Origin: Pseudolactococcus insecticola
GTDB taxonomy: Bacteria; Bacillota; Bacilli; Lactobacillales; Streptococcaceae
Direction of reading: 5' to 3'
NCBI RefSeq assembly: GCF_011170065.1
Contig: NZ_BLLH01000009.1
Span: 1 to 64,000, forward strand
DNA length: 64,000 nt
Shown: positions 52,444 through 63,199 of the stretch, in pieces
Numbering within the stretch: the first letter of the stretch is position 1
Layout: each line of letters begins with the position of its first letter
Notes under the pieces: model-generated
What the model was told of the DNA's origin: nothing
The model's database searches: none
What the model saw: the letters and a program-made list of their open reading frames with translations, nothing else
Translations under genes and position numbers: made by a program

Positions 52444-53577
52444 ATGACTAAAACTATCCAAACGCAACTGATAAAACCTTCTATATATGGCTTGACACGT
52501 GATGAGCTAATTGCCTGGGCGATTGACAATGGGGCTAAGAAATTTCGTGCCACACAAATCTGGGACTGGCTCTACAAAAAACGCGTGCAATCTTTTGATG
52601 AGATGACAAACATTGCCAAAGACTTTATTGACAAGCTTGACGATGCTTTTGTCATCAATCCGCTCAAACAACGCTTGGTCCAAGAAGCCAAAGACGGGAC
52701 GGTAAAATACCTTTTTGAGTTACCTGACGGCATGCTTGTCGAAACGGTTCTAATGCGCCAAAAATATGGCCTGTCAGTCTGTGTGACGACGCAGGTTGGC
52801 TGTAATATCGGCTGTACTTTTTGTGCGTCAGGCTTGATTAAAAAACAACGCGATCTTACAGCTGGTGAAATCACAGCGCAAATCATGCTGGTACAAAAAT
52901 ACTTTGACGAACGCGGGCTTGACGAACGTGTCAGTCACGTCGTTGTCATGGGGATTGGTGAGCCGTTTGATAACTATGACAATGTCATCAACTTCATTAA
53001 GACAATCAATGATGATAATGGTCTAGCCATTGGCGCCCGCCATATCACAGTCTCAACGTCAGGTCTCGCACACAAAATTCGCGAATTTGCTGAAACTGGC
53101 TTGCAAATCAATCTTGCGATTTCACTACATGCACCAAATAATGACGTCAGAACAAGCATCATGCGCATCAACCGCCAATTTCCAATTGAAAAATTATTTG
53201 ATGCAATCGACTACTACATTGAGACGACAAATCGCCGTGTGACCTTTGAGTACATCATGCTAAATGGTGTCAATGACCGTCCTGAGCATGCGCGTGAACT
53301 TGTTGCGCTCCTCAAAGACAAGAAAAAACTAGTCTACGTCAACTTGATTCCCTATAATCCAGTCAGCGAGCATGACCAATATAGCCGTTCTTCTAAAGAT
53401 GACGTGCTAAAATTCTATGATATTCTCAAAAAAGGTGGCATTAATTGCGTGATTCGTCAGGAACATGGTACGGACATCGACGCTGCCTGTGGTCAACTGC
53501 GCAGCAAAACGATGAAAAATGATGCTGAAACAGCAAGTTTTGACGAAAAAATAAAAAATGACATGTACGTCAAATAA
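52444..53577 (+). CDS. rlmN: 23S rRNA/tRNA adenine C2-methyltransferase RlmN
   Basis: 377 aa. Radical-SAM enzyme that methylates A2503 of 23S rRNA and A37 of some tRNAs at C2. The iron-sulfur cluster cysteines are Cys120, Cys124 and Cys127 ([12 protein letters not shown]). [11 protein letters not shown] and the C-terminal AACGQLRSK with the methyl-carrying Cys are present. No ribosome site before the ATG; probable leaderless mRNA. Followed after three bases by vanZ-like and nitroreductase genes as an apparent operon. Confidence 0.97.
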   Translation: MTKTIQTQLIKPSIYGLTRDELIAWAIDNGAKKFRATQIWDWLYKKRVQSFDEMTNIAKDFIDKLDDAFVINPLKQRLVQEAKDGTVKYLFELPDGMLVETVLMRQKYGLSVCVTTQVGCNIGCTFCASGLIKKQRDLTAGEITAQIMLVQKYFDERGLDERVSHVVVMGIGEPFDNYDNVINFIKTINDDNGLAIGARHITVSTSGLAHKIREFAETGLQINLAISLHAPNNDVRTSIMRINRQFPIEKLFDAIDYYIETTNRRVTFEYIMLNGVNDRPEHARELVALLKDKKKLVYVNLIPYNPVSEHDQYSRSSKDDVLKFYDILKKGGINCVIRQEHGTDIDAACGQLRSKTMKNDAETASFDEKIKNDMYVK

Positions 53578-53580
53578 CCT

Positions 53581-54060
53581 ATGAGAAAAGCACTGAAAGC
53601 GGCGATTGCCGTCTATATTATCGCAATTTGTGCCATGTGTTTCATGCCGCAAATGCTCTTTCCTAATTTCAAGGCGTTTGAGACGCCGGGCATCCAGCAT
53701 TTTGGACGGATTACGGCAATACTCACGCCGGCAAACACCCTCGTTCATCTCGGGAAAATCCCAACGATAGGCGATTTAGCGGTGATTGTCGGGCAAAATC
53801 TTGCCAATATTTTCTTACTCTTGCCCCTAGTTTTAGGTCTATTACTGCTCAGGAAAAATCAAATGAGTTTGGCGAAAGTTGTGCTGATGACTTTTTGTAT
53901 AAGCTTGACAATTGAACTCACGCAGGTCGTGCTAGATTTGCTCTTTGATTTTAACCGTGTGTTTGAGGTTGACGATCTCATCACAAACACCTTAGGCGGT
54001 GTCATTGCCTACTTTATCAATCGAGGTATCAAAAAATATGGAATTTTCAACTTTAAATAA
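53581..54060 (+). CDS. VanZ-like membrane protein
   Basis: 159 aa with four hydrophobic segments. The VanZ features are visible: N-terminal AAIAVYIIAICAMCFMPQ, LANIFLLLPLVLGLLL, and SLTIELTQVVLDLLFDFNRVFEVDDLITNTLGGVIAYF with conserved Glu/Arg/Asp. VanZ proteins give low-level teicoplanin tolerance in some enterococci; the general role is unknown. Starts three bases after rlmN and overlaps the next gene by 23 bases. Confidence 0.9.
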   Translation: MRKALKAAIAVYIIAICAMCFMPQMLFPNFKAFETPGIQHFGRITAILTPANTLVHLGKIPTIGDLAVIVGQNLANIFLLLPLVLGLLLLRKNQMSLAKVVLMTFCISLTIELTQVVLDLLFDFNRVFEVDDLITNTLGGVIAYFINRGIKKYGIFNFK

Positions 54061-54646
54061 ATCGCGTCATGCTGTCAAAACATTTGACGGCACGAGGCTC
54101 AGTGTTTCTGAAGTCAAGGACATCTTGCTTGAAGCGACGCTTGCACCGTCAGCGCACAATATCCAGCCTTGGCATTTTGTCATCGTTGATTCTGATGAAA
54201 AACGTGCGGCGCTTTCGACGACGATGCATGCTAAAAATGCTGCACAACACGAGTCAGCAGGCAGCACGCTTGTCATTTTTTCAGATATAGATCTCAAAGC
54301 GCGCGTGGCTGATCTGCTAGAAATCGGTGATGACGTCTTGCAAGAAGCTGAAAAGTCAGTCATCAGAGAACGTTACCCAGCTATGTTTGACCAGTTCAGT
54401 GACGTGCAGCTGTCAGACTATCTTGCCCTAAACACAGGAATCGTCGCACAAAATATCGTTCTGACGGCCAATAATCGCGGTCTCAAAACCAATATCATCT
54501 TAGGATTTGACAAGGAAAAGATCAAGTCAGTCCTTGCGATTGAGCCGCGTTTTCGACCTGAGCTGATCATCACGCTGGGGCATTCCGCAGACAGCGGCGT
54601 GGCATCATATCGCTTGCCTGTTGATGACATAACTGACGTTTTGTAA
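54038..54646 (+). CDS. Nitroreductase family protein
   Basis: 202 aa. FMN-dependent NAD(P)H oxidoreductase fold: N-terminal NKSRHAVKTFDG for flavin phosphate binding, LEATLAPSAHNIQPWHFVIV, and C-terminal GLKTNIILGFDKEKI. The substrate is not known. ATG at 54038 follows GAGGT and lies within the end of the VanZ-like gene, so the two are coupled. Confidence 0.92.
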   Translation: MEFSTLNKSRHAVKTFDGTRLSVSEVKDILLEATLAPSAHNIQPWHFVIVDSDEKRAALSTTMHAKNAAQHESAGSTLVIFSDIDLKARVADLLEIGDDVLQEAEKSVIRERYPAMFDQFSDVQLSDYLALNTGIVAQNIVLTANNRGLKTNIILGFDKEKIKSVLAIEPRFRPELIITLGHSADSGVASYRLPVDDITDVL

Positions 54647-54666
54647 ATTTAAATAAGGAGGCTTTT

Positions 54667-55119
54667 ATGACATACACATTTGAAAATAAAACACAGGCGG
54701 AGATTTTTGATTACCTGCGCCACGCTAAAACCGTTGCCGTGGTTGGCTTATCTAACCGTGAGGAAACCTCTAGCTATATGATTGCAAATGCCTTGCAAGC
54801 GGACGGTTTTCGAGTGATTCCGGTCAACCCAAGGCTTGCCGGTCAAGAGTTACTGGGCGAAAAAGTTTATGCCAGCATCAAAGATGTGCCTGAACACATT
54901 GATATTGTTGACATTTTTCGCCGCTCAGAATTTTTGCCGGATGTTGCACGCGATTTTGTTGAAACAGATGCTGATATTTTCTGGGCGCAACTTGGCTTGC
55001 AAAACGAAGAAGCTGAACAAATCCTCCGCGCACATAATCGCAACGACATCGTTATGGACCGCTGCATCAAGGTGGAATATGCCTATAGTGGTTTACGACA
55101 AGAACGTGCAGGGAAATAA
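54667..55119 (+). CDS. CoA-binding domain protein
   Basis: 150 aa. Rossmann-type CoA-binding domain of the YccU family: TVAVVGLSNREETSSYMIANALQADGFRVIPVNPR, then VPEHIDIVDIFRRSEFLPDV and FWAQLGLQNEEA, with C-terminal MDRCIKVEY. Members bind CoA, but their task is unknown. Ribosome site TAAGGAGG. Follows the nitroreductase by 20 bases, probably in the same operon. Confidence 0.93.
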   Translation: MTYTFENKTQAEIFDYLRHAKTVAVVGLSNREETSSYMIANALQADGFRVIPVNPRLAGQELLGEKVYASIKDVPEHIDIVDIFRRSEFLPDVARDFVETDADIFWAQLGLQNEEAEQILRAHNRNDIVMDRCIKVEYAYSGLRQERAGK

Positions 55120-55127
55120 AAAAATAG

Positions 55128-55166
55128 AAAAAAAGCGTTGGATACGGTATACCTAGCGCTTTTTTT
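55128..55166. terminator. Bidirectional terminator
   Basis: AAAAAAAGCG and CGCTTTTTTT pair around a partly paired loop. Serves the CoA-binding gene and the DUF4430 gene converging on it. Confidence 0.8.
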
Positions 55167-55170
55167 AACC

Positions 55171-55560
55171 TTAAAAATTCCCAAGATAAAAAGTAATCTG
55201 ATCCCCTTTTTTGACGATTGTATCCGCGGCACCTTTACTTGCAAGTTTGCCATTGACCTTAAAGAGCCAGTATTTTTGATTGGCTGTGTCTTGTGATTTG
55301 CCGTCGATTGCGGTGATGAAGCCGTCTTTTTCGACAACTTTGAAGGAAGATTTGACGGCCTCAAGCAAGGTCTGGTCTTTTTTGACCGCAAAAGTTTTTG
55401 TCTCATCGGCCTTTTTGTCATTGTCAAAGTCGAGTGTAATGGTTGCTGTTTGGCTAGAATTGCTGGTCTTTTTTTCAGTTTTACCCTGATGGCCACAGGC
55501 TGCGAGGGTGAAAGTGAGTGTTGCGGCGAGAAGAATGCCGACTGTTTTTTTGAAAGTCAT
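55171..55560 (-). CDS. DUF4430 lipoprotein
   Basis: 129 aa. Lipoprotein signal peptide with lipobox LAAC (Cys near residue 22), then a linker rich in Lys/Ser/Thr and a DUF4430 domain of beta strands (KTFAVKKDQTLLEAVKSSFKVVEKDGFITAIDG...YWLFKVNGKLASKGAADTIVKKGDQITFYLG). DUF4430 resembles the C-terminal domain of cobalamin carriers such as transcobalamin; in lactic acid bacteria such proteins often lie near ECF S components. Role inferred only. Single-gene unit, divergent from polC. Confidence 0.9.
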   Translation of the reverse strand: MTFKKTVGILLAATLTFTLAACGHQGKTEKKTSNSSQTATITLDFDNDKKADETKTFAVKKDQTLLEAVKSSFKVVEKDGFITAIDGKSQDTANQKYWLFKVNGKLASKGAADTIVKKGDQITFYLGNF

Positions 55561-55709
55561 AGCTGCTCATTTCTTTTAGTCTATCTCTATTTTACTATGA
55601 ATGCCTGATCGGGTAAAATAGAAGAATTTGGTGCTCTGATATAGTTAGAAACTATGACTGAGTGAGAGGGCAAGCCAAGAAAATCTGTGGTCTTTTTGTC
55701 ACTAGAATT

Positions 55710-55718
55710 TGCTATAAT
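55710..55718 (+). promoter_or_regulatory. polC extended -10 promoter
   Basis: TGC-TATAAT with TATAAT at 55713-55718, followed by a leader of about 45 bases. Confidence 0.65.
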
Positions 55719-55768
55719 AGAGTTAAGTATATCAAGAAATAAGCAACATGTATCAAGAAAGAAGGACA

Positions 55769-58700
55769 ATGAACGATTTATTTGAAAAACTAATGGATCA
55801 GCTTGAAATGCCTGCTGAAATTCGTCAGAATCCAGCATTTAGAGGAGATATTGATAGAGTTGAAGTTCATGCAATCAGTAAAGTCTGGCATTTTTATCTG
55901 ACATTTCCAGCTATTTTGCCCGTGGCGCTCTATAAAGAGCTGGTTTATCGGCTCAATATGGCGTTTTCGTCGATTGCAAAGACAGAGTTGACCATTCTGA
56001 CGTCAGATACAGATGAAATAGTTTTCACCGAAGATCAGTTAAACGACTATCTACCTTTGATATTTGACTTGCCAGGCTGTGATACGCCTAGTTTTACAGC
56101 GATTTTCAAAAAATACAAATTCGTTTCTGACGGCAAACAAACTGCGACGTTATTAGTTGGAAACCTGTCAAATCTTGAGTATTTTGTCAAACATTATTTT
56201 CCAGCCATGGAGGCGCATTTTCAAAACTTCGGTTTTACAAATTTGCGGATTAAGCCTCAGATTGACTATAACCTGACAGATAAGCTAGTTGCCGAATACG
56301 AGAAAAAATCAGAAGAAACAATCGCACAGGTCATGGCTAGCCAGCCTGAAGCACCATTACCAGCAGATGAGTTCGCACCAGCTAAAAAAGAAGTGGTAAG
56401 TCAACCTCAGCACCTCACACTAGGACGGGAAATCAAGTCTTCTGACACCATTTTCCAAATGCAAGATGTGGTGACTGAAGAGGCAAATGTCGTCTTTGAA
56501 GGCTATGTTTTTGCGGCGGAACACAAGGTTTTTAAAAACCGGACTACTGGCAAAGAAAGTCATATGCTAGAAGTCAAGATGACCGACTATAGTAGCTCTT
56601 TTATCGTCCAAAAATGGGGCAGAAAACCTGAGGAACAGGCTATGTTTGATCTGGTCAAGGCAGGGATGTGGCTGAAAGTTAAAGGCAGCGTGCAAATGGA
56701 CAGCTTCAAGCACGAGCTTGTGATGAGCGTGCGTGATATGGTCGAAATCAAGGCTAAAAATGTCCGAAAAGACTTGATGCCTGACGATGAAAAGCGCGTC
56801 GAGTTTCACGCCCACACCAACATGTCAACCATGGACGCGATCCCAAAAGTCGAGGATCTGGTCGCACAAGCAGCACGCTGGGGTCATAAGGCGATTGCAA
56901 TCACTGACCATGCAGGGGTGCAAAGTTTTCCGCATGCCCACTCAGCTGGAAAGAAAAATGGCGTCAAAATCATCTACGGCGTTGAGGCGAACTTGGTCGA
57001 GGACAGGGTGCCCATCACCTATAACGAAGACGATAGCAGCTTGTCAGAGTCAACTTATGTCGTTTTTGACGTGGAAACAACAGGCCTTTCTGCGGTATAT
57101 AACAAGCTGATACAGGTTGCAGCCTCAAAGATGCACAAGGGAAATGTTATCGAGCAGTTTGATGAGTTCATCGACCCAGGGCATCCGCTGAGTGAGTTTA
57201 CGACGCAGTTGACAGGCATCACAGATGACATGGTCAGAGGGTCAAAACCTTTGTCAGAAGTCCTAAAAGCATTCCAGGAATTTTGTCAAGGTAGTATTTT
57301 GGTTGCCCACAATGCGACATTTGACGTTGGGTTTATGAACATGAACTATCAGCGTTACGCCTTACCGATAATCACACAGCCAGTTCTAGACACGCTCGAG
57401 TTCGCAAGAAATCTCTATCCAGAGTTCAAACGGCACGGACTAGGACCTCTGACAAAGCGTTTTCAAGTCTCGCTTGAAAGTCACCATTTGGCAAACTTTG
57501 ATGCGGAAGCAACAGGACGCTTGCTGTTTATCTTTCTAAATGACGCCAAGGAAAAATTCGGCGTGACAAAACTCAGTGAACTCAATACAACGGTTGTCGA
57601 TGCGGATTCCTATAAACGCGCACGGGTAAAACACGCAACGATCTATGCAAAAACGCAAGCAGGTCTGAAAAATCTCTTCAAGCTTGTGTCTTATGCCAAT
57701 GTCAACTACTTTTCAGGCGTGCCAAGGATTCCAAAATCTGTCCTTGAAGCACACCGTGAGGGTTTGATTATCGGCTCAGCCTGTGATGAAGGCGAAGTCT
57801 TTGAAGCTGTAACCAACAAGAGTTTTGACGATGCACTGGAAGTAGCAAAATATTATGATTTCATCGAAATCATGCCGCCAGCTGTCTATCGGCCGCTGAT
57901 CGCCAAGGAGACACTTAAAGACGAAGTCGAGTTACAACGGATTTTGCAAGATTTGATCAAGATTGCAGATACACTCGGTAAGCCCGTTTTAGCGACGGGA
58001 AATGTGCACTATCTCAATCCTGAGGACGCCGTTTATCGTGAGATTATCGTACGTTCGCTTGGTGCTGGTGCAGTCATCAACCGTCCTGTTGGTCGTGGTG
58101 AACATGCTATGCCGGCACCATTGCCAGAAGTACATTTTCGCACGACAACTGAAATGCTAGACGACTTTGCCTTTCTGGGACAAGAAAAAGCACACGAGAT
58201 TGTGATTGATAACACACAAAAAATGGCTGAGAATTTTGACGTACTCACGCCCGTTCGTGATGATCTCTACACGCCATATATCCCTGAGTCAGAAGAAAAA
58301 ATGGCGCAGATGACCTATGAAAAAGCGCACGCCATCTATGGAAATCCCCTGCCTGATATTGTTGATTTGCGGATTGAAAAAGAGCTCAACTCGATTATCG
58401 GGAATGGTTTCTCAGTGATTTATTTAATTTCGCAGATCTTGGTGCAGCGCTCTAACGAACGTGGCTATTTAGTTGGGTCACGTGGTTCAGTTGGCTCGTC
58501 ATTTGTGGCCACCATGACAGGAATCACTGAGGTGAATCCGCTGCCACCGCACTATGTCTGTCCCGAGTGTCAGTTTTCAGAGTTCTTTACAGAAGGTCAG
58601 TATGGTTCTGGATTTGACATGCCTGAAAAAGATTGCCCTAACTGTGGACATCGCCTGACAAAAGATGGCCATGATATTCCATTTGAGACGTTTCTTGGCT

Positions 58701-60169
58701 TCAAGGGGGACAAAGTTCCCGATATTGACCTGAACTTTTCAGGTGCTGATCAGCCGAGTGCTCACTTGGACGTTCGTGATATTTTCGGTGAAGACTACGC
58801 TTTTCGGGCGGGAACCATTGGTACCGTTGCAGATAAGACAGCTTTTGGCTTTGTAAAAGGTTACGAGCGTGATTACGGGAAGTATTATCGTGGCGCTGAG
58901 ATAGAGCGCTTAGCGGCAGGTGCGACGGGCGTGAAGCGCACGACTGGTCAGCATCCCGGGGGGATCATCGTTATCCCAGGCTACATGGATGTCTATGATT
59001 TCAGCCCTGTTGCCTATCCGGCTGAGGATGTGAATGCTGAGTGGAAAACGACTCACTTTGACTTCCATGCCATCCATGACAATATCTTGAAACTGGATAT
59101 TTTGGGGCATCAGGATCCGACAATGATTCGCAAACTGCAAGATTTATCTGGTATGGATGCTTCAACCATTCCCATGGATGATCCAGATGTGATGAAGATT
59201 TTCTCAAGTCCTGAAGTGCTAGGTGTGACCTCAGAGCAGATTGGCTCAAAAACGGGCACTTTAGGAGTTCCCGAGATGGGAACACAGTTCGTACGTGGCA
59301 TGCTAGAGGAAACAAAGCCTACGACTTTCGCAGAATTACTGCAAATCTCAGGCCTCTCCCATGGTACAGATGTGTGGCTTGGTAACGCACAAGAGCTGAT
59401 CAAGCAAGGCATCGCAAACCTGGCAAATGTTATCGGCTGTCGGGATGACATCATGGTCTACCTGATCCACGCTGGACTCGATGAATCCATGGCATTTACC
59501 ATCATGGAGCGCGTGCGTAAAGGTTTATGGAACAAAATCGACGACGAGGAACGGGAAAAATATATCACGGCCATGCGTGAAAATAACGTGCCCGAGTGGT
59601 ACATCGACTCATGTAGCAAGATCAAGTATATGTTTCCCAAAGCCCATGCGGCGGCCTACATCATGATGGCGCTGCGTGTCGCTTACTTCAAGGTGCACAT
59701 GCCGATTTACTACTATTGTGCCTGGTTTTCAATCCGTGCCAATGCGTTTGATCTGAAAGTGATGGGTGACGGCCTAACCGCCGTCAAAGATAAGATGAAA
59801 GAAATCAAAACCAAGGGTTATGAAGCGACAAATGTTGAAAATGCCCTGTATGAAACGCTTGAACTCTGCAATGAGATGCTTGAGCGTGGCTTTAGTTTTG
59901 GGAAACTTGATCTGTATCGCAGCGAAGCTGAGGATTTTATTATCGAAGGAGACGTACTCATTCCGCCGTTTTCAGCAATGGATGGTCTGGGTGGCAATGT
60001 CGCGAAACAAATCGTTGCAGCACGTGCCGAAGGTGAATTTTTAAGTAAAACAGAACTCAGAAAACGCGCCGGCGTCTCACAGACCTTGGTCGAAAAAATG
60101 GACGAAATGGGCATCCTAGGCAATATGCCAGAAGATAATCAGTTGAGTTTGTTTGATGATTTATTTTGA
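55769..60169 (+). CDS. polC: DNA polymerase III PolC
   Basis: 1466 aa. Main replicative polymerase of low-GC Gram-positive bacteria. Order: N-terminal domain, OB fold (about 230-335), PHP domain starting EFHAHTNMS, in which the proofreading exonuclease is inserted ([11 protein letters not shown] ... [10 protein letters not shown]), then polymerase palm/fingers with a zinc site (CPECQF...CPNCG) and PDIDLNFSG. The C-terminal LSLFDDLF is a clamp-binding peptide. ATG at 55769 follows AGAAGGA; an upstream ATG at 55748 adds seven unconserved residues. Confidence 0.97.
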   Translation: MNDLFEKLMDQLEMPAEIRQNPAFRGDIDRVEVHAISKVWHFYLTFPAILPVALYKELVYRLNMAFSSIAKTELTILTSDTDEIVFTEDQLNDYLPLIFDLPGCDTPSFTAIFKKYKFVSDGKQTATLLVGNLSNLEYFVKHYFPAMEAHFQNFGFTNLRIKPQIDYNLTDKLVAEYEKKSEETIAQVMASQPEAPLPADEFAPAKKEVVSQPQHLTLGREIKSSDTIFQMQDVVTEEANVVFEGYVFAAEHKVFKNRTTGKESHMLEVKMTDYSSSFIVQKWGRKPEEQAMFDLVKAGMWLKVKGSVQMDSFKHELVMSVRDMVEIKAKNVRKDLMPDDEKRVEFHAHTNMSTMDAIPKVEDLVAQAARWGHKAIAITDHAGVQSFPHAHSAGKKNGVKIIYGVEANLVEDRVPITYNEDDSSLSESTYVVFDVETTGLSAVYNKLIQVAASKMHKGNVIEQFDEFIDPGHPLSEFTTQLTGITDDMVRGSKPLSEVLKAFQEFCQGSILVAHNATFDVGFMNMNYQRYALPIITQPVLDTLEFARNLYPEFKRHGLGPLTKRFQVSLESHHLANFDAEATGRLLFIFLNDAKEKFGVTKLSELNTTVVDADSYKRARVKHATIYAKTQAGLKNLFKLVSYANVNYFSGVPRIPKSVLEAHREGLIIGSACDEGEVFEAVTNKSFDDALEVAKYYDFIEIMPPAVYRPLIAKETLKDEVELQRILQDLIKIADTLGKPVLATGNVHYLNPEDAVYREIIVRSLGAGAVINRPVGRGEHAMPAPLPEVHFRTTTEMLDDFAFLGQEKAHEIVIDNTQKMAENFDVLTPVRDDLYTPYIPESEEKMAQMTYEKAHAIYGNPLPDIVDLRIEKELNSIIGNGFSVIYLISQILVQRSNERGYLVGSRGSVGSSFVATMTGITEVNPLPPHYVCPECQFSEFFTEGQYGSGFDMPEKDCPNCGHRLTKDGHDIPFETFLGFKGDKVPDIDLNFSGADQPSAHLDVRDIFGEDYAFRAGTIGTVADKTAFGFVKGYERDYGKYYRGAEIERLAAGATGVKRTTGQHPGGIIVIPGYMDVYDFSPVAYPAEDVNAEWKTTHFDFHAIHDNILKLDILGHQDPTMIRKLQDLSGMDASTIPMDDPDVMKIFSSPEVLGVTSEQIGSKTGTLGVPEMGTQFVRGMLEETKPTTFAELLQISGLSHGTDVWLGNAQELIKQGIANLANVIGCRDDIMVYLIHAGLDESMAFTIMERVRKGLWNKIDDEEREKYITAMRENNVPEWYIDSCSKIKYMFPKAHAAAYIMMALRVAYFKVHMPIYYYCAWFSIRANAFDLKVMGDGLTAVKDKMKEIKTKGYEATNVENALYETLELCNEMLERGFSFGKLDLYRSEAEDFIIEGDVLIPPFSAMDGLGGNVAKQIVAARAEGEFLSKTELRKRAGVSQTLVEKMDEMGILGNMPEDNQLSLFDDLF

Positions 60170-60177
60170 GTCTTACC

Positions 60178-60205
60178 AAAGCTCTGTCATTGACAGGGCT
60201 TTTTC
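60178..60205 (+). terminator. polC terminator
   Basis: AAAGCTCTGTC and GACAGGGCTTT pair (one G-T) around ATT, then a T-run. Confidence 0.83.
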
Positions 60206-60233
60206 TAATTCCTAGAGCAATCTGGGGATTTTT

Positions 60234-60241
60234 TTCGTATA
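60234..60241 (+). promoter_or_regulatory. Possible ComX box (cin-box) of the comG operon
   Basis: TTCGTATA, after a T-tract, matches the ComX box TACGAATA at six of eight positions and lies 20 bases before the comGA start. Late competence genes of streptococci and lactococci use such boxes. The match is imperfect. Confidence 0.45.
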
Positions 60242-60260
60242 TAGTAATAGGAGGAATGCC

Positions 60261-61205
60261 ATGGTACAAAAATTAGCACAGACGATTTTACAGGAAGCTG
60301 CGGCATTTGGGGCGAGTGATATTTATCTTTTGCCCCAAAAGGAAGGGTTTTCTGTGATTTTTAGAAATTCTTTGCGGCGTGAAATTTTTCGCGATTTTTC
60401 TGATGCAGAGGGTCAGGGTCTGATTTCGCATTTTAAGTTTACAGCTGGGATGAATGTCGGAGAAAAGCGCAGGCCACAGCTAGGTTCTTGCTTATATGAG
60501 GTAAATCATGGCGAAAAATAGCGGTTGCGTTTATCGTCTGCGGGTGATTTTGAGAGTCGGGAGAGTTTGGTGATCAGGCTTTTGCATGATGCTGAACGAC
60601 CGCTTGAGTTTTGGTTTGACACTGACTTAGCAGCAGTAGAGTCACTTGTGTCGAGACGCGGTTTGTACTTATTTTCAGGTCCGGTAGGCTCTGGCAAGAC
60701 AACCTTAATGCACACAATGAGTAAACTTAAATTTTCAGATAAACAGGTGATTACGATAGAGGATCCAGTCGAGATTGTGGCACCAGAGATGCTGCAGTTT
60801 CAGCTGAATGAAGCAATCGGTAACACTTATGATAGTCTGATCAAGCTGTCTTTACGGCATATGCCTGATCTTGTGATTGTGGGGGAGATTCGTGATCAGG
60901 AGACCGCACGTGCGGTCATACGTGCGAGTCTGACTGGATATACAGTGTTCTCGACCATTCACGCGAAGTCCATCAGTGGCGTTTATGCGAGGCTTCTGGA
61001 GCTTGGTGTGAGTGAGCAAGAAATTGAAAATTCGCTGTCTGGCGTTGTGTATCAGCGTTTGATTGCAGGGAAAGGGGTGCTCGATGTTTCAAAAAACAGT
61101 TTTTCGACGCATGATAATGGTGCATGGCATCAGAAGCTTGAAAGGCTTGCTCAAGCTGGACATATCAGTCTTGATACGGCGCAAGCAGAGAAAATTACCA
61201 ATTAA
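60261..61205 (+). pseudogene. comGA: ComGA, interrupted by an in-frame stop
   Basis: ATPase that drives assembly of the competence pseudopilus. Reading starts at ATG 60261 after AGGAGG and runs 86 codons to TAG at 60519-60521. The same frame continues with no further stop to 61205 (RLRLSSAGDFESRESLVIRLL...), giving 314 codons in all, the normal ComGA length. The second part holds Walker A (SGPVGSGKTTL), the Asp and Walker B boxes (TIEDPVEIV, DLVIVGEIRDQETA) and FSTIHAKS. A single base change would restore the protein. Without readthrough no functional ComGA is made. Confidence 0.85.
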
Positions 61206-62172
61206 AAAACAGGTTCAACTCATCAAGCTGATGACAAATTTATTTTCAAGCGGTTTTCATTTGGCTGAAATTATCAACTTTTTAGAACGTTCGAACTTGG
61301 TTGAAGATCAGTTTGTGATAGCAATGCGGACAGGACTTGAAAATGGTCGAAATTTGGCACAGATACTGGCAGATCTTCATTTTTCACCATCTGTTGTCAC
61401 GCAGATTGCCTTAGCTGATTTTCATGGTAACACGCAGCAGACCTTGGCATTAGTACAGGAAAATCTGACGAAGATGCAAAAGGTGCGTCAGAAGTTGATC
61501 TCAGTTGCGACTTATCCGGTGATTTTGTTGGGGTTTCTGATGCTGATCATGCTGGGGCTGAAGACCTATCTTTTGCCACAAGTAGATGGGACAAATGCTG
61601 CAGGAGTTCTGATCAATTATTTGCCTTGGATATTTTTGACGTCAGTTGCGACTTTAGCGGTGATAGTAGGTGTGATAAGGCGATATTTCAAAAAAAGTTC
61701 ACCCTTGAAAATCTTTCAGAAAATGGGACAGATGCCTGTGCTAAAACACTATCTAAGACTGTATTTCACGGCGTTTTACGCACGAGAATGGGGGAATCTA
61801 ATCAAACAAGGCCTTGAGTTGCGTCAGATTTTAGGCATCATGCAGGATCAGGGCAACCGACTTTTCAAAGAGATCGGTGAAGATGTGGCCAAAGCCATGC
61901 AACGTGGTGGGCAGTTTCAGAATAAGGTTGCGAGTTATCATTTTTTTACACCAGAACTTGCTTTGATTATTGCCTATGGTGAGATGAAGTCAAAACTTGG
62001 CGACGAGTTGCTGGTCTATTCTGATGAAGTTTGGCTACAATTTTTTGAAAAGATTGAGCGTGCAATGAATCTGATTCAGCCCTTGATATTTTTGTTTGTT
62101 GCCTTGATGATTGTGCTGATTTATGCGGCGATGTTGCTGCCGATTTATTCGCAGATGGATATGGCGGTTTAG
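61084..62172 (+). CDS. comGB: Competence pseudopilus membrane protein ComGB
   Basis: 362 aa. GspF-type inner-membrane platform for the competence pseudopilus. Three membrane segments (about residues 140-160, 177-200, 335-357) and two GspF domains, each with a GxxLxxIL-like segment (FHLAEIINFLERSN and LELRQILGIMQDQGN). I suggest the ATG at 61084 behind AAAGGGG; 61063 and 61111 are alternatives. The gene overlaps the end of comGA in another frame by about 120 bases. Reading frame intact. Confidence 0.88.
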   Translation: MFQKTVFRRMIMVHGIRSLKGLLKLDISVLIRRKQRKLPIKKQVQLIKLMTNLFSSGFHLAEIINFLERSNLVEDQFVIAMRTGLENGRNLAQILADLHFSPSVVTQIALADFHGNTQQTLALVQENLTKMQKVRQKLISVATYPVILLGFLMLIMLGLKTYLLPQVDGTNAAGVLINYLPWIFLTSVATLAVIVGVIRRYFKKSSPLKIFQKMGQMPVLKHYLRLYFTAFYAREWGNLIKQGLELRQILGIMQDQGNRLFKEIGEDVAKAMQRGGQFQNKVASYHFFTPELALIIAYGEMKSKLGDELLVYSDEVWLQFFEKIERAMNLIQPLIFLFVALMIVLIYAAMLLPIYSQMDMAV

Positions 62173-62207
62173 CTGCTTGAAATTAGCACTAGAGATGGAG
62201 ATATTAG

Positions 62208-62522
62208 ATGAAAAAAATTAGGAAAAAGTCGGTCCAAGCCTTTACTTTGATTGAAATGCTTGTCGTATTATTGATTATTAGTATTTTGATTTTGCTTTTT
62301 GTGCCAAATCTGTCCAAGCAAAAAGATGCTGTCAAAGCAACAGGAAATGCCGCCATTGTCAAAGTTGTGGATTCGCAGGCTGAGCTTTATGCGCTTGATC
62401 ATACGGACGCGGCGACGCTTGCAAAGATGCTTGCAAATGGCAATATCACACAAAAACAGGTGGACGCTTACAATGACTACTATGCGAAACATACTGACGA
62501 GAAGCGCGACATTGCAAATTAG
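62208..62522 (+). CDS. comGC: Major competence pseudopilin ComGC
   Basis: 104 aa. Main subunit of the DNA-uptake pseudopilus. Prepilin leader KKIRKKSVQA is followed by FTLIEMLVVLLIISILILLFVPNL, the cut site (A|F) for the prepilin peptidase with the conserved Glu5 and hydrophobic helix. C-terminal domain is short, as usual for ComGC. Ribosome site GGAG. Frame intact. Confidence 0.93.
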   Translation: MKKIRKKSVQAFTLIEMLVVLLIISILILLFVPNLSKQKDAVKATGNAAIVKVVDSQAELYALDHTDAATLAKMLANGNITQKQVDAYNDYYAKHTDEKRDIAN

Positions 62523-62922
62523 GGCGTTTACGCTACTTGAAAGTTTGCTCACGCTTGCTGTGACAAGTTTTTTGATCTTGATATTTAGTGTGACCTTTCA
62601 AAAAACGGTGCATGTCATCCGAGGTGAGATTTTTGTTTTACAGTTTGAAAATATCTTGAAAAATCAGCAAACTCAGGCGGTCACAAATGCTGAGGTGAGA
62701 AGTCTTTCCGCATCTGATGGGACAGTTTTTGTCAATGGTGCTAAGTACCATGTGCCGTCAGAAACGTTATTTTCAGACTTTTCGATCGCCTTCAAAGAAA
62801 ATGGCAACATCCAGTCAATCAAGCAGGCGAAAATCGTGATTAGCCTGCCTTTTGAGAATGATAAAAAAATCAGCTATCAGTTACAGTTGGGAAGTGGTCA
62901 ATATCGGAAAACGTCAAGTTAG
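62482..62922 (+). CDS. comGD: Minor pseudopilin ComGD
   Basis: About 146 aa, overlapping comGC. Prepilin motif IRAFTLLESLLTLAVTSFLILIF with Glu5. Start is uncertain: ATG at 62482 or 62473, or TTG at 62512, which would give a very short leader as often seen. C-terminal globular part without further motifs. Member of the comG operon. Confidence 0.85.
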   Translation: MRNILTRSATLQIRAFTLLESLLTLAVTSFLILIFSVTFQKTVHVIRGEIFVLQFENILKNQQTQAVTNAEVRSLSASDGTVFVNGAKYHVPSETLFSDFSIAFKENGNIQSIKQAKIVISLPFENDKKISYQLQLGSGQYRKTSS

Positions 62923-63199
62923 AGGCTATATTTTACTGGAAAGCTTGCTTGCCATGGCACTTTTAGCCTTGTTAGCCACAGTTGTCGTGACGGAAATTTC
63001 ACGCAGCCGCACGCAATTGATGACGCAAAATAAAGAAATAGAAGTGTTAAATACAGGGCTGATGGCGTTTGATGCGGGACAGTCAAGCTTGAGCGCCAAT
63101 CATGTGACGGTTGACCTTGCAAAAACATCTGAAAAGTTGGTACTTGCAACGCAAGGACGGGAGGTTTTGCGACTTGAAATTTTATCGAAAACAGATTAG
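62894..63199 (+). CDS. comGE: Minor pseudopilin ComGE
   Basis: About 101 aa from GTG at 62894, overlapping comGD by 29 bases. Leader VVNIGKRQVRG precedes YILLESLLAMALLALLATVVVTEI, a prepilin-like helix with Glu at +5. Reading also continues upstream without stop, so the start is inferred from leader length and position. Confidence 0.82.
   Translation: MVNIGKRQVRGYILLESLLAMALLALLATVVVTEISRSRTQLMTQNKEIEVLNTGLMAFDAGQSSLSANHVTVDLAKTSEKLVLATQGREVLRLEILSKTD

Noticed and set aside
60525..61205. Second half of comGA as a separate functional gene
   Set aside because: The TTG at 60525 has no ribosome site, and the N-terminal domain needed by this ATPase family would be missing.
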